Below, in pieces: positions 11,865 to 20,518 of a stretch of DNA of 64,000 nt. Each line of letters starts with the position of its first letter. The stretch's first letter is position 1. The stretch is from positions 3,038,001-3,102,000 of the forward strand of contig LT549889.1 in the NCBI GenBank assembly GCA_900078775.1, read 5' to 3'. Below the pieces are notes generated by a model, which saw nothing but the letters and a program-made list of their open reading frames with translations, had not been told where the DNA came from and did not search any database. The translations under genes were made by a program, and so were the position numbers. Origin of the DNA: Mycolicibacterium aurum (GTDB taxonomy: Bacteria; Actinomycetota; Actinomycetes; Mycobacteriales; Mycobacteriaceae).

Positions 11865-11937
11865 GTGGCTGTAGTTCAGTTGGTAGAGCACCAGGTTGTG
11901 ATCCTGGCTGTCGCGGGTTCGAGTCCCGTCAGCCACC
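11865..11937 (+). tRNA. hisT: tRNA-His (anticodon GTG)
   Basis: Full cloverleaf. The acceptor GTGGCTG pairs with CAGCCAC, and the extra G at 11864 can serve as the His-specific G-1 opposite C73. The anticodon stem CCAGG/CCTGG holds loop TTGTGAT, anticodon GTG. The T-arm is CGGGTTCGAGTCCCG. The 3' CCA is not encoded. Confidence 0.97.
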
Positions 11938-11943
11938 CCCGCA

Positions 11944-11971
11944 GGTGGGAGGGCCTTTCGGCCCTCCCACC
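11944..11971 (+). terminator. Intrinsic terminator after tRNA-His
   Basis: Perfect 12-bp stem GGTGGGAGGGCC / GGCCCTCCCACC with a TTTC loop, 6 bases after the tRNA. The following tract (ATTTGCGTT) is only weakly T-rich, as is usual in mycobacteria. It probably also stops transcription from the convergent CsbD gene. Confidence 0.9.
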
Positions 11972-12021
11972 ATTTGCGTTCTAGAGGCGCTTGCGACGAA
12001 CGTTCGCAAGCCGAACGCCGA

Positions 12022-12195
12022 TCATTTCTTGAAGGCGTCCTTCACCTTCTCGCCGGCATCCTTGAGGTTGGACTTCACCTGATCGCCCTTGCCCTCGTTT
12101 TCGGTGTCCCGGTCGCCGGTGGCCTTTCCAACCGCTTCCTTCGCCTTTCCGCCGAGGTCCTGCATCTTGTTCTTCGCCTTGTCCATGCCGCTCAT
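12022..12195 (-). CDS. CsbD-family stress protein
   Basis: 57-residue hydrophilic, Lys/Asp/Gly-rich protein of the CsbD family: MDKAKNKMQDLGGKAKEAVG opens the domain and the C-terminus is GEKVKDAFKK. Family members are small, abundant, general-stress-induced proteins of unknown biochemical role. AGGAG 8 bases before the ATG fixes the start; a second Met three residues on is less well placed. A SigF-like promoter sequence lies about 58 bases upstream, which fits stress control. Confidence 0.85.
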   Translation of the reverse strand: MSGMDKAKNKMQDLGGKAKEAVGKATGDRDTENEGKGDQVKSNLKDAGEKVKDAFKK

Positions 12196-12538
12196 GTCGC
12201 GCACTCCTGTTTCGCCGGGAACCAGTCCGGATTGGCCGGCTCTCCCGCTAGGGGTACCTCTCAAGCGGGTCACCAAACCCGCAGCCTGCCAACGGCTCTC
12301 AAGGTGCGAATTTCTCGGCTAAGAGGTTGTGGCGCCGCGCCGGCACACCTGATCCACCGCCCCAGGCCCGGGCGCTCGGTCTTTGACGTCAAGGCGCCTC
12401 GCCGGGCAGAACCGCCGGGCAAATCCGATCGACAGGTCAGGACAGTCCGCGCCCAGTGACGTAGATCACAGCCGACGGGCAACCCGCCTCGATCAGCGGG
12501 ACCATCGGGTCCCCGCTACCCCGCGACTGGGGTTGACC
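12196..12538. other. Intergenic region between CsbD gene and SDR gene
   Basis: 343 bases with no supported gene. It contains the upstream region of the CsbD gene, including the SigF-like boxes. The rest shows no long palindrome or convincing reading frame. Confidence 0.6.
12254..12278 (-). promoter_or_regulatory. Possible SigF/SigB-type promoter of the CsbD gene
   Basis: On the minus strand GTTT (12275-12278) is followed after 15 bases by AGGTAC, close to the mycobacterial SigF consensus GTTT-N15-17-GGGTAT (4 of 6 in the -10). The position about 58 bases before the CsbD start and the stress character of CsbD make this plausible; the match alone is weak. Confidence 0.35.
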
Positions 12539-13309
12539 TCAGGACGCTGACGATCCCGAGCGCCGGATGCGCGGGGCCAGCTGCACCACCTCGGGCACCA
12601 CGGTCGGATTCAGATAGGCCGCGCTGACCAGTGAAACCAGGGTGTTGGCAACGTCGTTGAGCGCGGACATCTGCTCGGGCAGTTGCCCGTGCGCCACCCA
12701 GGACTTGAACAGCAACGACAGCAGGTCCCGGTCGGCACCGCGCAGGATCTCGGTGTCCTCGGTCGGGCCGATGCCCACCCGCACGATGGACAGGTCCGGG
12801 TGCTCGCTGCGCCAGGAGTGCAGGATCTCGTTCAACGCGGCCTTGCTGGCGTTGTAGGCGGCCACACCGGCCCGCGGGCGGCCCACGTCGTGGCTGGAGG
12901 CGATCAGGACGACGCCGTCCTCGGACAGGTGCGGCTGCACGGCCCGCAGCACGCCGTGCGCGCCCAGGGTGTTGACGTTGAAGGCGTGGATCCAGGTGGC
13001 GATGTCGGTGTCCTCGATGTGCGCCATGGGCGCCACCGTGCTGGTGAACACGACGGCGTCGAAACCACCGAGGGTCTCGGCGGCCTCCCCCACCACCCGG
13101 GTGATCGCCGCCGGATCCTCGACGTTCAGTTCGAAGGCCCAGCCACCGATCTTTTCGGCCAGCTCGGTCAGCAGCTCGGTGCGCCGGGCCGCCACCGCCA
13201 CCTTGGCGCCACGCTCGGCGGCCTGGACGGCGACCGCGTGCCCGATACCCGAGGACGCGCCGACCACGAGCACTCGCAAGCCGGCGATGTCTGAACCTTC
13301 ACCACTCAT
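12539..13309 (-). CDS. Short-chain dehydrogenase/reductase
   Basis: 256-residue classical SDR with cofactor motif GASSGIG (17-23), a basic AARR after the second strand suggesting NADP(H), Ser138/139 in IASSHD and the catalytic YNASK (Tyr152, Lys156). FTSTVAP replaces the usual NNAG, a common variation. The C-terminal substrate segment does not match a family I can name. It is monocistronic, with a divergent DUF899 gene 130 bases away. Substrate unknown. Confidence 0.85.
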   Translation of the reverse strand: MSGEGSDIAGLRVLVVGASSGIGHAVAVQAAERGAKVAVAARRTELLTELAEKIGGWAFELNVEDPAAITRVVGEAAETLGGFDAVVFTSTVAPMAHIEDTDIATWIHAFNVNTLGAHGVLRAVQPHLSEDGVVLIASSHDVGRPRAGVAAYNASKAALNEILHSWRSEHPDLSIVRVGIGPTEDTEILRGADRDLLSLLFKSWVAHGQLPEQMSALNDVANTLVSLVSAAYLNPTVVPEVVQLAPRIRRSGSSAS

Positions 13310-13439
13310 CGTGTGTACGACTCCTCTTCTCTGGCCTGGCGGTGTTAGGACACCCTTTGTTCGGGGACAGTACCGCGCCCGATGAGTTCTGCGCGCACGG
13401 TGGGTCTACACCGACACGAACTGTTGTAAAGGAGACCCC

Positions 13440-14123
13440 ATGACGACAGCCAAGCCACCGGTCGTGGACGAGGACACCTGGCGGGCCGCACTGGCGGATC
13501 TGCGCCGCCGCGAGAAGGCCGCCACCCGGGAACTCGACGCGATCGCCGCCCAGCGCCGGCGCCTGCCGATGGTGCAACTGCCCGACTACACGCTGATCGG
13601 CGCGCAGGGCCCGGTGCGGCTGGCCGACGTGTTCGCGGGCCGCTCACAGCTGATCGTCTACAACCACATGTGGACCGACGGCGCGGAATGGCAGTGCGGC
13701 GGCTGCACCTGGTTCAGCTCGCAGTACACCCGGCTGGACTTCCTGGACAACTACGACGCCCGCTTCGTCATCGTCACCAACGGACCGATCGAGGAGGCGC
13801 TGGCCTACCGCGAGAAGGTCGGCAACAAGATGGAGTGGTACTCCTCCTCGGAGAGCAGCTTCGGCGCCGACGTCGACGCGCCGCCGGGTGAGGGCTTCGC
13901 CGTGAACGTGCTCCTGCGCGACGGCGATACCGTGTACCGCACCTGGCACACCAACGGCCGTGGCACCGAACAGCTCAGCCACTCCTTCCCGCTGATCGAC
14001 GTGCTGCCCTACGGCAGGCAGGAGGAATGGCTGGATTCCCCGCCCGGATGGCCGTCGCGACCGACCTACTCCGGCTGGCTGGACAGCCCCGACATCGCCC
14101 GACTGTATGGAAAGGACGCCTGA
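13440..14123 (+). CDS. DUF899 thioredoxin-like protein
   Basis: 227-residue protein of the DUF899 family. After a charged N-terminal helix (DLRRREKAATRELDAIAAQR), the central part LIVYNHMWTDGAEWQCGGCT has the family's CxxC (QCGGC) in a thioredoxin-like fold. AAAGGAGA lies 7 bases before the ATG. Members are often encoded next to SRPBCC proteins, as here (TGATG stop-start overlap). Redox or peroxide-related activity is suggested by the fold; no substrate is known. Confidence 0.85.
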   Translation: MTTAKPPVVDEDTWRAALADLRRREKAATRELDAIAAQRRRLPMVQLPDYTLIGAQGPVRLADVFAGRSQLIVYNHMWTDGAEWQCGGCTWFSSQYTRLDFLDNYDARFVIVTNGPIEEALAYREKVGNKMEWYSSSESSFGADVDAPPGEGFAVNVLLRDGDTVYRTWHTNGRGTEQLSHSFPLIDVLPYGRQEEWLDSPPGWPSRPTYSGWLDSPDIARLYGKDA

Positions 14124-14599
14124 TGGCCTCCACCGAAGAGCGCTACGTGGTCACCCGCACCATCCCCGCCGGCCCCGACGCGGTGTTCGCGGTCCTCGCC
14201 GACCCGGCCCGCCACCAGGACACCGAACCCACCGACTGGGTCCGCGACGCGGTCGATCCCGCACCCATCACCGGCGTCGGGCAGATGTTCGTGATGAACA
14301 TGTTCCTGGAGTTCGCCGGGGGTCACTACGTGATGCACAACCTGGTGACCGAATTCGAGCAGGACCGCACCATCGCCTGGGTGCCGGGCCAACTCGATGA
14401 ATCCGGCACGCATCGACCCGGCGGGTGGTCCTGGCGTTATGACCTGACACCCAACGGCGACGGCACCGATGTGACGATCACCTACGACTGGACCGGCACC
14501 CCGCAGAGTTTCCGCGATCAGGTCGGCGGCATGCCACCGTTCCCGCCGAGCTACATTCAGGATTCACTTGCCGCACTGGAGCGTTCAGCGACTCGATAA
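14123..14599 (+). CDS. SRPBCC (polyketide cyclase/START-like) protein
   Basis: 158-residue helix-grip protein: N-terminal strand YVVTRTIPAGPDAVFAVLAD, a middle hairpin VGQMFVMNMFLEFAGGHYVM, and C-terminal strands DGTDVTITYDWTG, then a long helix. It would hold a hydrophobic ligand in its cavity. The ATG overlaps the DUF899 stop, so the two are co-translated. Function beyond ligand binding is not evident. Confidence 0.85.
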   Translation: MASTEERYVVTRTIPAGPDAVFAVLADPARHQDTEPTDWVRDAVDPAPITGVGQMFVMNMFLEFAGGHYVMHNLVTEFEQDRTIAWVPGQLDESGTHRPGGWSWRYDLTPNGDGTDVTITYDWTGTPQSFRDQVGGMPPFPPSYIQDSLAALERSATR

Positions 14600-14626
14600 C
14601 CAGGAGAAGGTGACCCCTGGGCCCCG

Positions 14627-15847
14627 TCAGTCGCTGGCATTGCCGGCCTTCCACTGTGACCACGGGATGTTCCAGTCGCCCAGTCCGTCGGTACCCGGCA
14701 GCGGGGACCCGACGGTGTTGACCACCTCGACGATGTCGCCGCGCTTGGTGTTCTCGTAGAACCACTGGGCGTTGGCGGTGCTGACGTTCAGGCAGCCGTG
14801 GCTGACGTTGCTGTAACCCTGGCTGCCGACCGACCACGGTGCGCCGTGCACGTAGATGCCGCTGTAGGACATCTGGGTGGCGTACTCCACCTCGGTGCGA
14901 TATCCGTTGGGAGAGTTGACCGGAACGCCGTAGGTCGAGGAGTCCATCACCAGTTCGGCGAACCGCTCACCGATGATGTAGACGCCGTTGTTGGTCGGTG
15001 TGCTGTTCTTGCCCATCGAAATCGGCATCGTCTTCTCCACCACGCCGTTGCGGCGGACGGTCAGGGTCTTGGTGGCGTCGTCGGCGACGGCGATCACCTC
15101 GTCACCGATGGTGAAGTCGGTGGCGGCGTTGTCCTGGCCGAACAGTCCGTCGCCGAGTTCCACCCCGTAGGTGTTGACCTCGACGCTGACCTTGGTGCCG
15201 GGCTTCCAGTATTCGGCCGGGCGCCAACGCACCTCGCGGTTGTTGAGCCAGTAGAAGGCACCCTCCACCTTGGGGGTGGTGGTGATCGTGATGGCCTGCT
15301 CGGCGGTGGTCCGGTCGGTGATGTTCTCGTCGAAGCGGATCGCGATCGGCTGGCCGACGCCGACGACCGAGCCCTCGGTGGGCATCAGGTAGGGCATGGT
15401 CAGGTTGTTCGGCGAGTGCGTCTCGAATATCGCCCGGGTGGCCGCTTCGCCGCCGAGACCGGAGGACCGCGCGTTCAGTGTGTAGCCGGCGTTGTAGTCC
15501 AGCGGGTCGGTGGACGACCAACTCAGCCCGTCCGGACTCAACTCACCGGCCACCGGGTTGCCGTCCTCGTCGGTCAGGCTGACGGCGCCGAGGACGCCGC
15601 CCTCGGTGCTCACCGTGACCGGTTCGTCGACGGTGACGCCGACGGCCCCGTCGGTGACCGACGCGGTGAGTTTGGGCACCAGCAGATCGCTGTACGGGGT
15701 GCCCTTGTCGGCGATGGTCCGGGGCTGTTCGGGGGCTTGATGGCTACTGCACGCCCCGAGGACCAACATTGTGCCCAACGCCACTGCCATCACGATCGGC
15801 CATGTCTTGCGGCGCCCCACACCCACCACCGGCGAGACCTGAACCAT
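14627..15847 (-). CDS. lppS: L,D-transpeptidase (LdtMt2 / LppS type lipoprotein)
   Basis: 406-residue cell-wall cross-linking enzyme that makes 3-3 bonds between diaminopimelate residues of peptidoglycan and is the main carbapenem target of this class. The lipobox LVLGAC puts the lipid anchor on Cys33. Two Ig-like domains follow, then the YkuD catalytic domain with His near 334 (YVHGAPW) and nucleophile Cys352 (SHGCLN). The C-terminal [12 protein letters not shown] tail matches M. tuberculosis LdtMt2 (Rv2518c). It ends convergently with the SRPBCC gene. Confidence 0.95.
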   Translation of the reverse strand: MVQVSPVVGVGRRKTWPIVMAVALGTMLVLGACSSHQAPEQPRTIADKGTPYSDLLVPKLTASVTDGAVGVTVDEPVTVSTEGGVLGAVSLTDEDGNPVAGELSPDGLSWSSTDPLDYNAGYTLNARSSGLGGEAATRAIFETHSPNNLTMPYLMPTEGSVVGVGQPIAIRFDENITDRTTAEQAITITTTPKVEGAFYWLNNREVRWRPAEYWKPGTKVSVEVNTYGVELGDGLFGQDNAATDFTIGDEVIAVADDATKTLTVRRNGVVEKTMPISMGKNSTPTNNGVYIIGERFAELVMDSSTYGVPVNSPNGYRTEVEYATQMSYSGIYVHGAPWSVGSQGYSNVSHGCLNVSTANAQWFYENTKRGDIVEVVNTVGSPLPGTDGLGDWNIPWSQWKAGNASD

Positions 15848-16007
15848 CTATTTAGCTCCACTTTTTCACCAGAAACCGCGGAATCACGGTTGTTTGGCAA
15901 TAGTCTAAGGGAACGTCCGACAACTGGCCGTCCACGCGCAACCGGATCCCCATTGTCCTGCGGATTTCATCTTGCAGCGTCGGTCCTGTTATTGTTCTCC
16001 CCGCAGC

Positions 16008-16083
<76 letters not shown>

Positions 16084-16085
16084 CA

Positions 16086-16113
16086 CGAAAGCCCCGCTCC
16101 GGCGGGGCTTTCG
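16086..16113 (+). terminator. Intrinsic terminator after tRNA-Lys
   Basis: Perfect 12-bp stem CGAAAGCCCCGC / GCGGGGCTTTCG with a TCCG loop, two bases after the tRNA CCA. Confidence 0.9.
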
Positions 16114-16268
16114 GCGTTCCGGAACCGGGCGGACCGGCCCGGGGGGCGTGGGCGTCGCCCGCGAATGTTTGCCAGCATGGCCGCGATCGGCGCGAAACAC
16201 ACCGCCGGCGCCCGCGCTCGGCGTAGTGTCAGACCCCTGCCGCACCCGTCGGCCCGGGGGGAGTCGCA

Positions 16269-18062
16269 ATGAAGCGACAGTCATCAAGATCACTGAAACG
16301 CCTGGCTGTCGCGGTCATCAGCATCGCGTCATCGCTGGCTCTGGTCGGCGGGATCGGCGGCCCGGCCTCGGCCCAGGCGGCGCGGGTCGCGAGCTACCCG
16401 GTGCAGCCGGTGGCCGCCATCGCAGAGTTGCCCAGCACCATCGGCATCGCCGAGGGGCACGAGTTCTATGACATGAGCGAGGACGAGATAGCGGACACCC
16501 TCGACGCGATGCAGGCGCTGGGGGTCCAGAACGTCCGGGTCGGGATCTTCTGGGCGTTCATCGAGGACGAGCAGGGCGTCTATGACTGGACGAACCTCGA
16601 TCGGATGGTCTCGGCTGCCGAGGCCCGCGGCATGGGCGTCCTGGGCACCATCCTGTACACGCCCATTCGCGAAGAGGGGGACGCCTGGTCGGATCACCCC
16701 GATCCGACCGAGTACGGCGTCTTCACCGGCGCTATCGCCGAAAGGTACGCGGGCCGGATCTCGGCCTACGAGATCTGGAACGAACCGACCGCGTCGATGT
16801 TCTGGGATCCGGTCGATCCGGCCGCCTACACCGCGATACTGCAGGCGAGCTACACCGCCATCAAGGACGCCGATCCGTCCGCGGTGGTGGTGGCCGGGTC
16901 CTTGACCGCGGGCCCCACCTACGAGGACGGCACGGCGATGAGTCCGGTCGAATTCCTCGCCGGCATGTACGAGGCGGGGGCCAAGGGCTACTTCGACGCC
17001 CTCTCGTATCACCCGTACCAGTACACGATGCCGTTCTCCGAAGGCCAGGACCTGCCGGTCTTCGACTACCCCATCGAGCAGTACGACATGATCCGGGCGC
17101 TGATGGTCGAACACGGCGATGGCGGCCTGAAGGTCTGGATCAGCGAGTACGGCCAGCCGACCAACGTCACCTATCAGAACGTCTACCTCACCGAGCAGAT
17201 GCAGGCGGACTTCATCGAGAATCTGCTGCGGACATGGCAGACCATCGACGGAGCCGGACCGGTGTTCATCTACCAGACCCGCGATACCGCACCGGACGGC
17301 ACCGAACCCGAACAGCATCTCGGCCTGTACGACTACGAGTGGAATGCCAAACTCGCGGCCGGCGTCCTGGCCGATCTGATCGAGGAGTTCAATCCGCCCC
17401 CGACCGCCGTCAACCCGTTGCAGGCCTTCCTGCAGCAGGTCGCCCGAGCGATCGGCCAGGCCCTGGCGTTCATCCCGAGGCTGGTCACGCAGGTCGTCCA
17501 GGCGGTGGTGAACTTCGTGGGATCCGTACTGGGCATCAACCGGCCGAACACCACACTGGCCGTGTCCGGTCCGGAACCCGAAGTGACGGAGGCCGATTCA
17601 GCTGCCGTCGGTGCGCGGTCGATGGCGTACTCGGCTCCCGGCAACTCCGGCCGCGACGGTGCCCCCGAGACCTCGCCGCAGCAGCGGTCCTTCGACGAAC
17701 CCGAGCAGGCGCCGGCGGGCGAACGGTCGACAGCCGGCCCGGCCCGCCAGGACGACGAGGACGGCTCGGGTCAGAAAAAGGACGCAGACGAGAACGCGGT
17801 CGACGAGGAACAGCCCCTTGGCGAGGACGCGGATCTCGACCCGGCCGAGCCCGTGACCACGGGTACGCCCGAGGACCTCTCCCCCGCAGCGGATCTCAAG
17901 GACTCGGCCGAACTCAAAGACGAGGACGCCGACTCTTCGGCGGTGAACTCCACGTCACCTGCGGTGAACAAGCCCGACAACGAGACCGCAGCCGGTGACC
18001 GAGACATCAAGGGCACCAAGGACGACGACAACGACGACAAGGGCACCGGCGACGGGTCATGA
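16269..18062 (+). CDS. Secreted GH39/GH5-like glycoside hydrolase with acidic C-terminal tail
   Basis: 597 residues. Sec signal peptide about 1-38 (hydrophobic AVISIASSLALVGGIGG, cleavage near ASAQA). A TIM-barrel glycosidase domain spans about 55-380, with acid/base Glu172 in EIWNEPT and probable nucleophile Glu293 in VWISEYGQPT, the two catalytic glutamates of clan A retaining enzymes. An amphipathic Gln/Val-rich stretch (about 393-430) leads to a disordered tail of about 160 residues extremely rich in Asp, Glu, Ser and Pro. GGGGGGAG precedes the ATG. It overlaps the 3' end of the TetR gene by 6 bases. A role in remodelling arabinogalactan, capsule or environmental polysaccharide is possible; the substrate is unknown. 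Confidence 0.85.
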   Translation: MKRQSSRSLKRLAVAVISIASSLALVGGIGGPASAQAARVASYPVQPVAAIAELPSTIGIAEGHEFYDMSEDEIADTLDAMQALGVQNVRVGIFWAFIEDEQGVYDWTNLDRMVSAAEARGMGVLGTILYTPIREEGDAWSDHPDPTEYGVFTGAIAERYAGRISAYEIWNEPTASMFWDPVDPAAYTAILQASYTAIKDADPSAVVVAGSLTAGPTYEDGTAMSPVEFLAGMYEAGAKGYFDALSYHPYQYTMPFSEGQDLPVFDYPIEQYDMIRALMVEHGDGGLKVWISEYGQPTNVTYQNVYLTEQMQADFIENLLRTWQTIDGAGPVFIYQTRDTAPDGTEPEQHLGLYDYEWNAKLAAGVLADLIEEFNPPPTAVNPLQAFLQQVARAIGQALAFIPRLVTQVVQAVVNFVGSVLGINRPNTTLAVSGPEPEVTEADSAAVGARSMAYSAPGNSGRDGAPETSPQQRSFDEPEQAPAGERSTAGPARQDDEDGSGQKKDADENAVDEEQPLGEDADLDPAEPVTTGTPEDLSPAADLKDSAELKDEDADSSAVNSTSPAVNKPDNETAAGDRDIKGTKDDDNDDKGTGDGS

Positions 18063-18707
18063 CGTGCCGGGCGAGAGCAGGATCGGGCTGAGATAGCGCC
18101 GCGCGAATGCCCGGACCTCCTCGGGGTCGGAGAGGTTCACGGTGCCCGCGGGCGCCACATAGAAGCCGATGATGACGTGCATCAGCGCGTCAGCCTGCCG
18201 GTGCGGATCTCCCGCTGGGATCTCGCCGCGCTGTGTCTGCGCGCGGATGGCCTCGGCGAGGAAGTCCCGGCCCCGGTCCAGCGGGGACGGCGAACCCTCG
18301 GCGAAGGCCGCCACCAGCTCGGCCCGGCGTGCCGCGCTGTCATGGTGAAACGGGGGCCGCTGCACCGTGCGGATGCACAGCGCGAATGCCTCGGCGACCT
18401 GTTCGCGCGGATCGGCATGGGTGGCCATCAGCTCGGCGAACTCGGTGAAGATCGCGGTCAGCTCCCGGGCCAGCGCGTGCCGGAACAGGATGTCCTTGGT
18501 CGCGAACCGGCGGTGCAGGGTGGCCCGCCCCACGTCGGCGCGCCGGGCGATCTCGGTGGTGGTCGCCGCCTTGGTCCCGTGCTCGGCCAGCACCGCCATG
18601 CCGGCGTCCATGATCCGTAGGTCGACGCCGTCGTAGGCGCGGCGGTCGAAGTCCGGTTCGAAGGCCGCGGTCAGCAGCTCCCGCATCGGCGCGCTGGGCC
18701 TGGTCAT
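18057..18707 (-). CDS. TetR-family regulator (of the DUF2236 gene)
   Basis: 216-residue TetR protein: HTH TTEIARRADVGRATLHRRFA at about 55-75, preceded by GMAVLAEHGTKAAT. The C-terminal domain is unassigned. MTRPSAPM is chosen as start; longer reading overlaps the operator. It diverges from the DUF2236 oxygenase gene, with a perfect palindrome between them, so it is the likely repressor of that gene and its ferredoxin. Confidence 0.87.
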   Translation of the reverse strand: MTRPSAPMRELLTAAFEPDFDRRAYDGVDLRIMDAGMAVLAEHGTKAATTTEIARRADVGRATLHRRFATKDILFRHALARELTAIFTEFAELMATHADPREQVAEAFALCIRTVQRPPFHHDSAARRAELVAAFAEGSPSPLDRGRDFLAEAIRAQTQRGEIPAGDPHRQADALMHVIIGFYVAPAGTVNLSDPEEVRAFARRYLSPILLSPGTS

Positions 18708-18739
18708 GCGACCTGACTCTAATCGCCTGGCCGACGGGC

Positions 18740-18772
18740 TATAGTGAGACAACTAGCCATTTAGTTGTCTCA
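18740..18772. promoter_or_regulatory. Promoter -10 box and perfect palindromic TetR operator
   Basis: TATAGT at 18740-18745 is a good -10 for the rightward gene. It overlaps TGAGACAACTA (18745-18755), which is repeated as the exact reverse complement TAGTTGTCTCA (18762-18772) after GCCATT. The 11-bp perfect arms sit where a bound repressor would block transcription of both divergent genes. Confidence 0.8.
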
Positions 18773-18805
18773 TTTGACCGCGTTTGTTCACAAGGGAGTG
18801 CAGAC

Positions 18806-20170
18806 ATGTCGACTGCGGATGCCACCAGCGTCGCCGGCCATCCTTTCGACTTCCACCATCAGCCGGGCATGGCACTGCGACCGGCGCCACCACGGGCGCG
18901 GAATGCCTCCGACCTGTGGAGCCACCCGTGCACGATGCTGCTCTCCCCCTGGCTGGATACCGACAAGCCGCCGGCGGACACCGAACTCAACCGGTTGTTC
19001 GCCGATCACTTCTGGCAGGGCGACGAGCCGATCGACGCCGTCGTCGAGGCGTTCCGGGAGACCGGCATGGAGCGCGGTCGCGCGATGCTCGAGCAGGCCC
19101 TGACCAACGGCATCGACAGCGTCGAGGACGCCCCGCAGGCCCTGGTGGATTTCTTTGCACGCATTGACAATCCGCCGCCCTGGCACGATCCCGAGCAGTG
19201 GGAGCGCGGCCGCCGACTGTGGACCCGGTCCTCGTTCTCGGGCAAGTTGTGCATGGCCGTGCTCGACTTCATGGCGACCTTCGTCGGCGAGGAGGTGTCC
19301 AGCGCGGTCGGCGCCACCGGCCGGTACGTGGAGGACTTCGCCACCCGCAACCTGGAGACCAACCTGTGGTTCGCCGCGATGGCCGAACCCGATGCGGTGC
19401 AACGCACTTCACCGCGCTTCCACGACACCATCCGGGTCCGGCTGATGCACGGTCAAGTCCGCGCCGGCCTGCGCCGCTCCTGGGGCGACGAGCACTTCGC
19501 CCAGCACGGCAACCCGATCTCGAACACGTCGATCATGGGCGCCTCACTGTCCTTCGGGCTGTTCCCGATGTTGCTGGATCACGTTCTGGGACGCCGTCAT
19601 ACCCGCCAGGAGCTCACCGACGTCACCATGTACTGGGCCTACATCGGCTATATCTTCGGCGCGTCCGAGGAACTGGTCCCGCGCAGCCTCGACGATGCGC
19701 TGGCGGCCCTGCACTACCAGTTCAGCACGGCCGGCGGGCCGTCGGAGTACACCGAGCCGATGGCCGCCACCGCGACCGCGAGTCTGCGCGAGAACACGCT
19801 CGTGAACAAGCTCATCATCGCGGCGATGACGCCGGCGCTCGGCCTGATCGGGTTCTACAGCGGCACGGACGGGGTGGCCGCACTGGTGAAGGGCACCCCC
19901 TTCGAGGGGGCGAGCATCCGGCCCTGGGACACCGTGACCCGCCTGGCGGTGACCGCGAACGTCACCGTCAACCGGCTCAGTGACCGGCTGCCCGGTGCGC
20001 GGCGCCGGATCGAACGACAGCTGGACAACGGTGACCTGTTCTGGCGGCTGGTGGTCTGGTACACCCGCACCAATGCCGCCAAGAAGGGCGTCACCGCCAC
20101 CCGCTACACCCACCACGACGCGACCGCGACCACCGGCGTCGGCTGCCCGCACACCCAGCACGCGGGCTGA
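18806..20170 (+). CDS. DUF2236 oxygenase (MpaB/rubber-oxygenase superfamily)
   Basis: 454-residue mostly helical protein of the DUF2236 family, which includes fungal MpaB and the heme b latex-clearing protein Lcp. The conserved region DTIRVRLMHGQVRAGLRRSW with the following histidines (HFAQHGNP) probably provides the heme pocket (family knowledge, not proven here). The sequence has no clear signal peptide. The 3' end is His-rich. It is under a TetR with a perfect operator and 8 bases before a ferredoxin gene, which could supply electrons. Substrate unknown; oxidative cleavage of an alkene or lipid is a reasonable guess. Confidence 0.82.
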   Translation: MSTADATSVAGHPFDFHHQPGMALRPAPPRARNASDLWSHPCTMLLSPWLDTDKPPADTELNRLFADHFWQGDEPIDAVVEAFRETGMERGRAMLEQALTNGIDSVEDAPQALVDFFARIDNPPPWHDPEQWERGRRLWTRSSFSGKLCMAVLDFMATFVGEEVSSAVGATGRYVEDFATRNLETNLWFAAMAEPDAVQRTSPRFHDTIRVRLMHGQVRAGLRRSWGDEHFAQHGNPISNTSIMGASLSFGLFPMLLDHVLGRRHTRQELTDVTMYWAYIGYIFGASEELVPRSLDDALAALHYQFSTAGGPSEYTEPMAATATASLRENTLVNKLIIAAMTPALGLIGFYSGTDGVAALVKGTPFEGASIRPWDTVTRLAVTANVTVNRLSDRLPGARRRIERQLDNGDLFWRLVVWYTRTNAAKKGVTATRYTHHDATATTGVGCPHTQHAG

Positions 20171-20178
20171 CTGTCGCG

Positions 20179-20517
20179 ATGTTGAAGCGGCCGCGGTTAC
20201 CCAAGGCACTCCGGCGGTCCGCGCCGGCGCCCGCGGCCCCGGCCGTCGCAGATTTCGAGGTTGAGTTGGCCCGTTCCGGGCGGGTGGTGCCGGTTCCGGT
20301 CGACGCCTCCATCCTGGACGCCCTCGAGCGGGCCGGCCTGGCCCCGGCCAATTCGTGCCGCAACGGGATCTGCGGCAGCTGCGAGACGGCCGTCCTGAGC
20401 GGGTCGCCGATCCACCGCGACTCCTACCTGAACGCCGAGCAGCAGTCCGCCGGCACCTGCATGACCATCTGTGTGTCCCGGGCCACGGCCGGCAGCCGGT
20501 TGGTGCTCGACCTCTGA
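20179..20517 (+). CDS. Plant-type [2Fe-2S] ferredoxin
   Basis: 112 residues with a basic, Pro/Ala-rich N-terminus (about 30 residues) and a ferredoxin domain. The cluster ligands are visible as SCRNGICGSC (C-x4-C-x2-C) and, about 30 residues later, the fourth Cys in GTCMTICVS. This spacing is typical of C-terminal ferredoxin domains of oxygenase reductases, here encoded alone without an FAD/NAD module. Placement right after the DUF2236 oxygenase suggests that it is the electron donor. The partner reductase is not in the window. Confidence 0.88.
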   Translation: MLKRPRLPKALRRSAPAPAAPAVADFEVELARSGRVVPVPVDASILDALERAGLAPANSCRNGICGSCETAVLSGSPIHRDSYLNAEQQSAGTCMTICVSRATAGSRLVLDL

Positions 20518-20518
20518 G

